The notes beneath the pieces were generated by a model. It had not been told where the DNA came from. It ran no database searches and was given only the letters and a program-made list of their open reading frames with translations. This document shows, one piece after another, positions 14,479 through 15,724 of a DNA stretch of 15,724 nucleotides. The stretch's first letter is position 1, and each line of letters begins with the position of its first letter. Both the position numbers and the translations under genes were made by a program. The DNA comes from CAZLBC01 sp964557575 (GTDB lineage Bacteria > Planctomycetota > Phycisphaerae > SM23-33): the NCBI GenBank assembly GCA_964557575.1, contig CAZLBC010000102.1, forward strand, positions 1-15,724. The letters are read 5' to 3'.

Positions 14479-15560
14479 AGTTCATATCCCAACTTGTTCA
14501 TTAATGTCACAAAACGATTACGTTCCGGTTGTTCAATCCTGTCGACAATTGAATCATAGGCGGGACATATGTGCCTTTCAATATCTCGCACATGTTGCTC
14601 AGTTATCACCGTAGGCTCGGTACCCATCTTGCGCGACAGTCGGTCGACACATCGCCTCGGCTTTTCCACCAATTCTTCGTACCGTATCTCCGCCATTTGA
14701 TCATCGCTTTGCCCCTTGAATTCCAAACCTTTCTCCGTCAGCACTCGCCAGACACACGCCGCTCTTGTCCATATATTTCCTTCCTGAAAAGAAACGGCAC
14801 TTGTTTCATCCAAGTACCAAGGAACATTTACATTTTCTGCCCGCCTTCCCCGCACCCAGTCCACCACTTGTTCCCGCATGTACGTGTCGTTGAACCAGCC
14901 GCGCTTGACTGTAGAAGCCACAACATCATTCCCGTTACGCATAACATGTATCAGCAAAGGGTTGGTGAATACTTCCTGGAAAGCACTCAGTGCGCACTGC
15001 ATCCCGGGCACTTTGAAAGCAAACCAAGGATTCTCTGCCTGAAGATGTGCAAGCGCATCCTGCCGACGTGTAATGTCACAGCTATGTTCGTTGACAGCCA
15101 AACTGCAAAAGTAATTATGCGCACCACTGTCATCGGAAAGACGCGAATTCAGGTTTCGCCCCTGAATTTGTGGCAAAAAGTAATCCTCAAACAAAATGGC
15201 CGGTAATTGCGAATACACATCCACCTTGCCTAACGACCTCACCTGCAATGCCAAGCGCAAAACGGCGGGCTCAAAAAGATAGTAAACCGGCCGCATACTT
15301 CCCAATAACTTACCGGTTATTGTCGTCCCGGATCGCCCCGCCCCGGTGATAATAACGAGGCGCGAACGGAAGAACGTATCATAATTGACTGGTAGTACAA
15401 AGCTCTTTTCAGTAGTGTTTCTCGTCATACTACTTAAGCCTCGGAAATCAATGTCGTCAACCGGTATCACCATACGTTTTTCAACGGTATCGAAATGCTC
15501 CGCCGGGACCAGTTCTCCACCGGAGCATCGAATACCAGCGGTCCAAACCTCCAAAGACAT
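14475..15560 (-). CDS. PAPS-dependent sulfotransferase family protein
   Basis: Predicted to move a sulfate from PAPS to a hydroxyl or amine on a glycan; cytoplasmic, with no membrane segment seen. Motifs: 5'-phosphosulfate loop GAGRSGTT (residues 73-80 from this start) and the 3'-phosphate-binding HVMRNGNDVVAST (about 205-217) with its conserved Arg and Ser; between them FEPAVLRLA and WFAFKVPGMQ fit the family. The start is uncertain: ATG 15560 (361 residues) has AAGG nine bases upstream and the extra region has coding-like composition; ATG 15428 (317 residues, GAGG ten bases upstream) would put the loop near residue 29, more typical; a TTG at 15587 is also open. It is the first operon gene visible and overlaps the next by four bases. 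No PAPS-synthesis genes are in the window. Confidence 0.8.
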   Translation of the reverse strand: MSLEVWTAGIRCSGGELVPAEHFDTVEKRMVIPVDDIDFRGLSSMTRNTTEKSFVLPVNYDTFFRSRLVIITGAGRSGTTITGKLLGSMRPVYYLFEPAVLRLALQVRSLGKVDVYSQLPAILFEDYFLPQIQGRNLNSRLSDDSGAHNYFCSLAVNEHSCDITRRQDALAHLQAENPWFAFKVPGMQCALSAFQEVFTNPLLIHVMRNGNDVVASTVKRGWFNDTYMREQVVDWVRGRRAENVNVPWYLDETSAVSFQEGNIWTRAACVWRVLTEKGLEFKGQSDDQMAEIRYEELVEKPRRCVDRLSRKMGTEPTVITEQHVRDIERHICPAYDSIVDRIEQPERNRFVTLMNKLGYEL

Positions 15561-15724
15561 GTGTTGCGGCCTTGGAGGCTGTAGCAATTACCACTGGTTC
15601 ACTAAACATATTGTCGCATCGGATATCTTCGCGCAATCGAAAAGCTTGTCAATAAAAATGAGCATATTTTTGGGTGCTCGCTCGATATGCTGTAGATTAA
15701 TTTAGAGCCGGCGTACCATAACGG
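15561..15724. promoter_or_regulatory. upstream leader of the glycan operon
   Basis: Non-coding as far as visible and AT-rich at its right end. On the minus strand a perfect TTGACA (15652-15647) is followed at 16 bases by a poor GAAGAT (15630-15625), a weak promoter candidate about 65 bases upstream of ATG 15560. A perfect inverted repeat AGCATAT/ATATGCT (15661-15667 and 15685-15691) lies just upstream of it. The operon could equally begin beyond the right edge, so this assignment is tentative. Confidence 0.35.
15661..15691. repeat. 7-bp inverted repeat upstream of the operon, possible operator
   Basis: AGCATAT (15661-15667) and ATATGCT (15685-15691) are exact reverse complements separated by 17 bases, a centre-to-centre distance of 24 bases. 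That is close to two helical turns, as for a dimeric regulator, and it sits just upstream of the TTGACA candidate. No regulator gene is in the window and no second copy was noticed. Confidence 0.3.

Noticed and set aside
14571..15206. Plus-strand 211-codon frame opposite the sulfotransferase
   Set aside because: The opposite frame carries the PAPS-binding motifs. The plus-strand product is Cys/His/Pro-rich low-quality sequence with no ribosome binding site.
3337..15560. Pseudaminic acid pathway
   Set aside because: No PseB-type dehydratase, PseG hydrolase or PseH is seen; the hydrolysing epimerase, LegB-type dehydratase and PtmE instead indicate the legionaminic type.
1..15724. CRISPR array, tRNA or rRNA genes, insertion sequence
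   Set aside because: No regularly spaced repeats, tRNA-like folds, rRNA-like sequence or transposase motifs were noticed; this was judged by eye and a tool scan could still find a small RNA.

Overview
This is bacterial DNA carrying an accessory surface-glycan locus beside a core-metabolism gene. The phylum cannot be fixed from the sequence. The closely packed operon and the nonulosonic (sialic-acid-like) sugar genes suit a bacterium that decorates a cell-surface polymer, lipid or flagellin.

Layout: (1) Positions 1-1862, minus strand, visibly GC-rich: pdxA (vitamin B6 synthesis, cut by the left edge just before its C-terminus) and, upstream of it, a class I methyltransferase. (2) 1863-1992: AT-rich divergent intergenic region with candidate promoters facing both ways. 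(3) 1993-2988, plus strand: an unrecognised 331-residue protein, probably a beta-propeller. (4) 2989-3336: AT-rich stretch with no convincing gene but two inverted repeats. (5) 3337-15560, minus strand: twelve genes in one run, almost all overlapping by 1-16 bases or a few bases apart, hence very probably one transcript. In transcription order: sulfotransferase, Gfo/Idh/MocA oxidoreductase, CMP-nonulosonate cytidylyltransferase, SDR oxidoreductase, CapK/PaaK-type adenylate-forming enzyme, NeuC/LegG-type hydrolysing 2-epimerase, NeuB/LegI-type synthase, FemAB-like GNAT acyltransferase, methyltransferase, PtmE-type CBS-nucleotidyltransferase, LegB-type 4,6-dehydratase, LegC-type aminotransferase. 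(6) 15561-15724: upstream leader with a 7-bp inverted repeat and a weak promoter candidate.

How the genes fit together: PtmE + LegB + LegC + NeuC/LegG + NeuB/LegI + cytidylyltransferase matches, step for step, the GDP-sugar route to CMP-legionaminic acid described in Campylobacter jejuni, and a PtmA-like SDR is also present. The route's usual N-acetyltransferase, LegH (a left-handed beta-helix enzyme), is not in the window. A FemAB-like GNAT sits where it would be needed, and a carboxylate-activating CapK-like enzyme is in the same operon. My main hypothesis is that the locus makes a legionaminic-type sugar with a non-standard N-acyl group, possibly further methylated, oxidised or sulfated. 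No glycosyltransferase, flippase or polymerase is visible, so transfer to the acceptor must be encoded outside the window.
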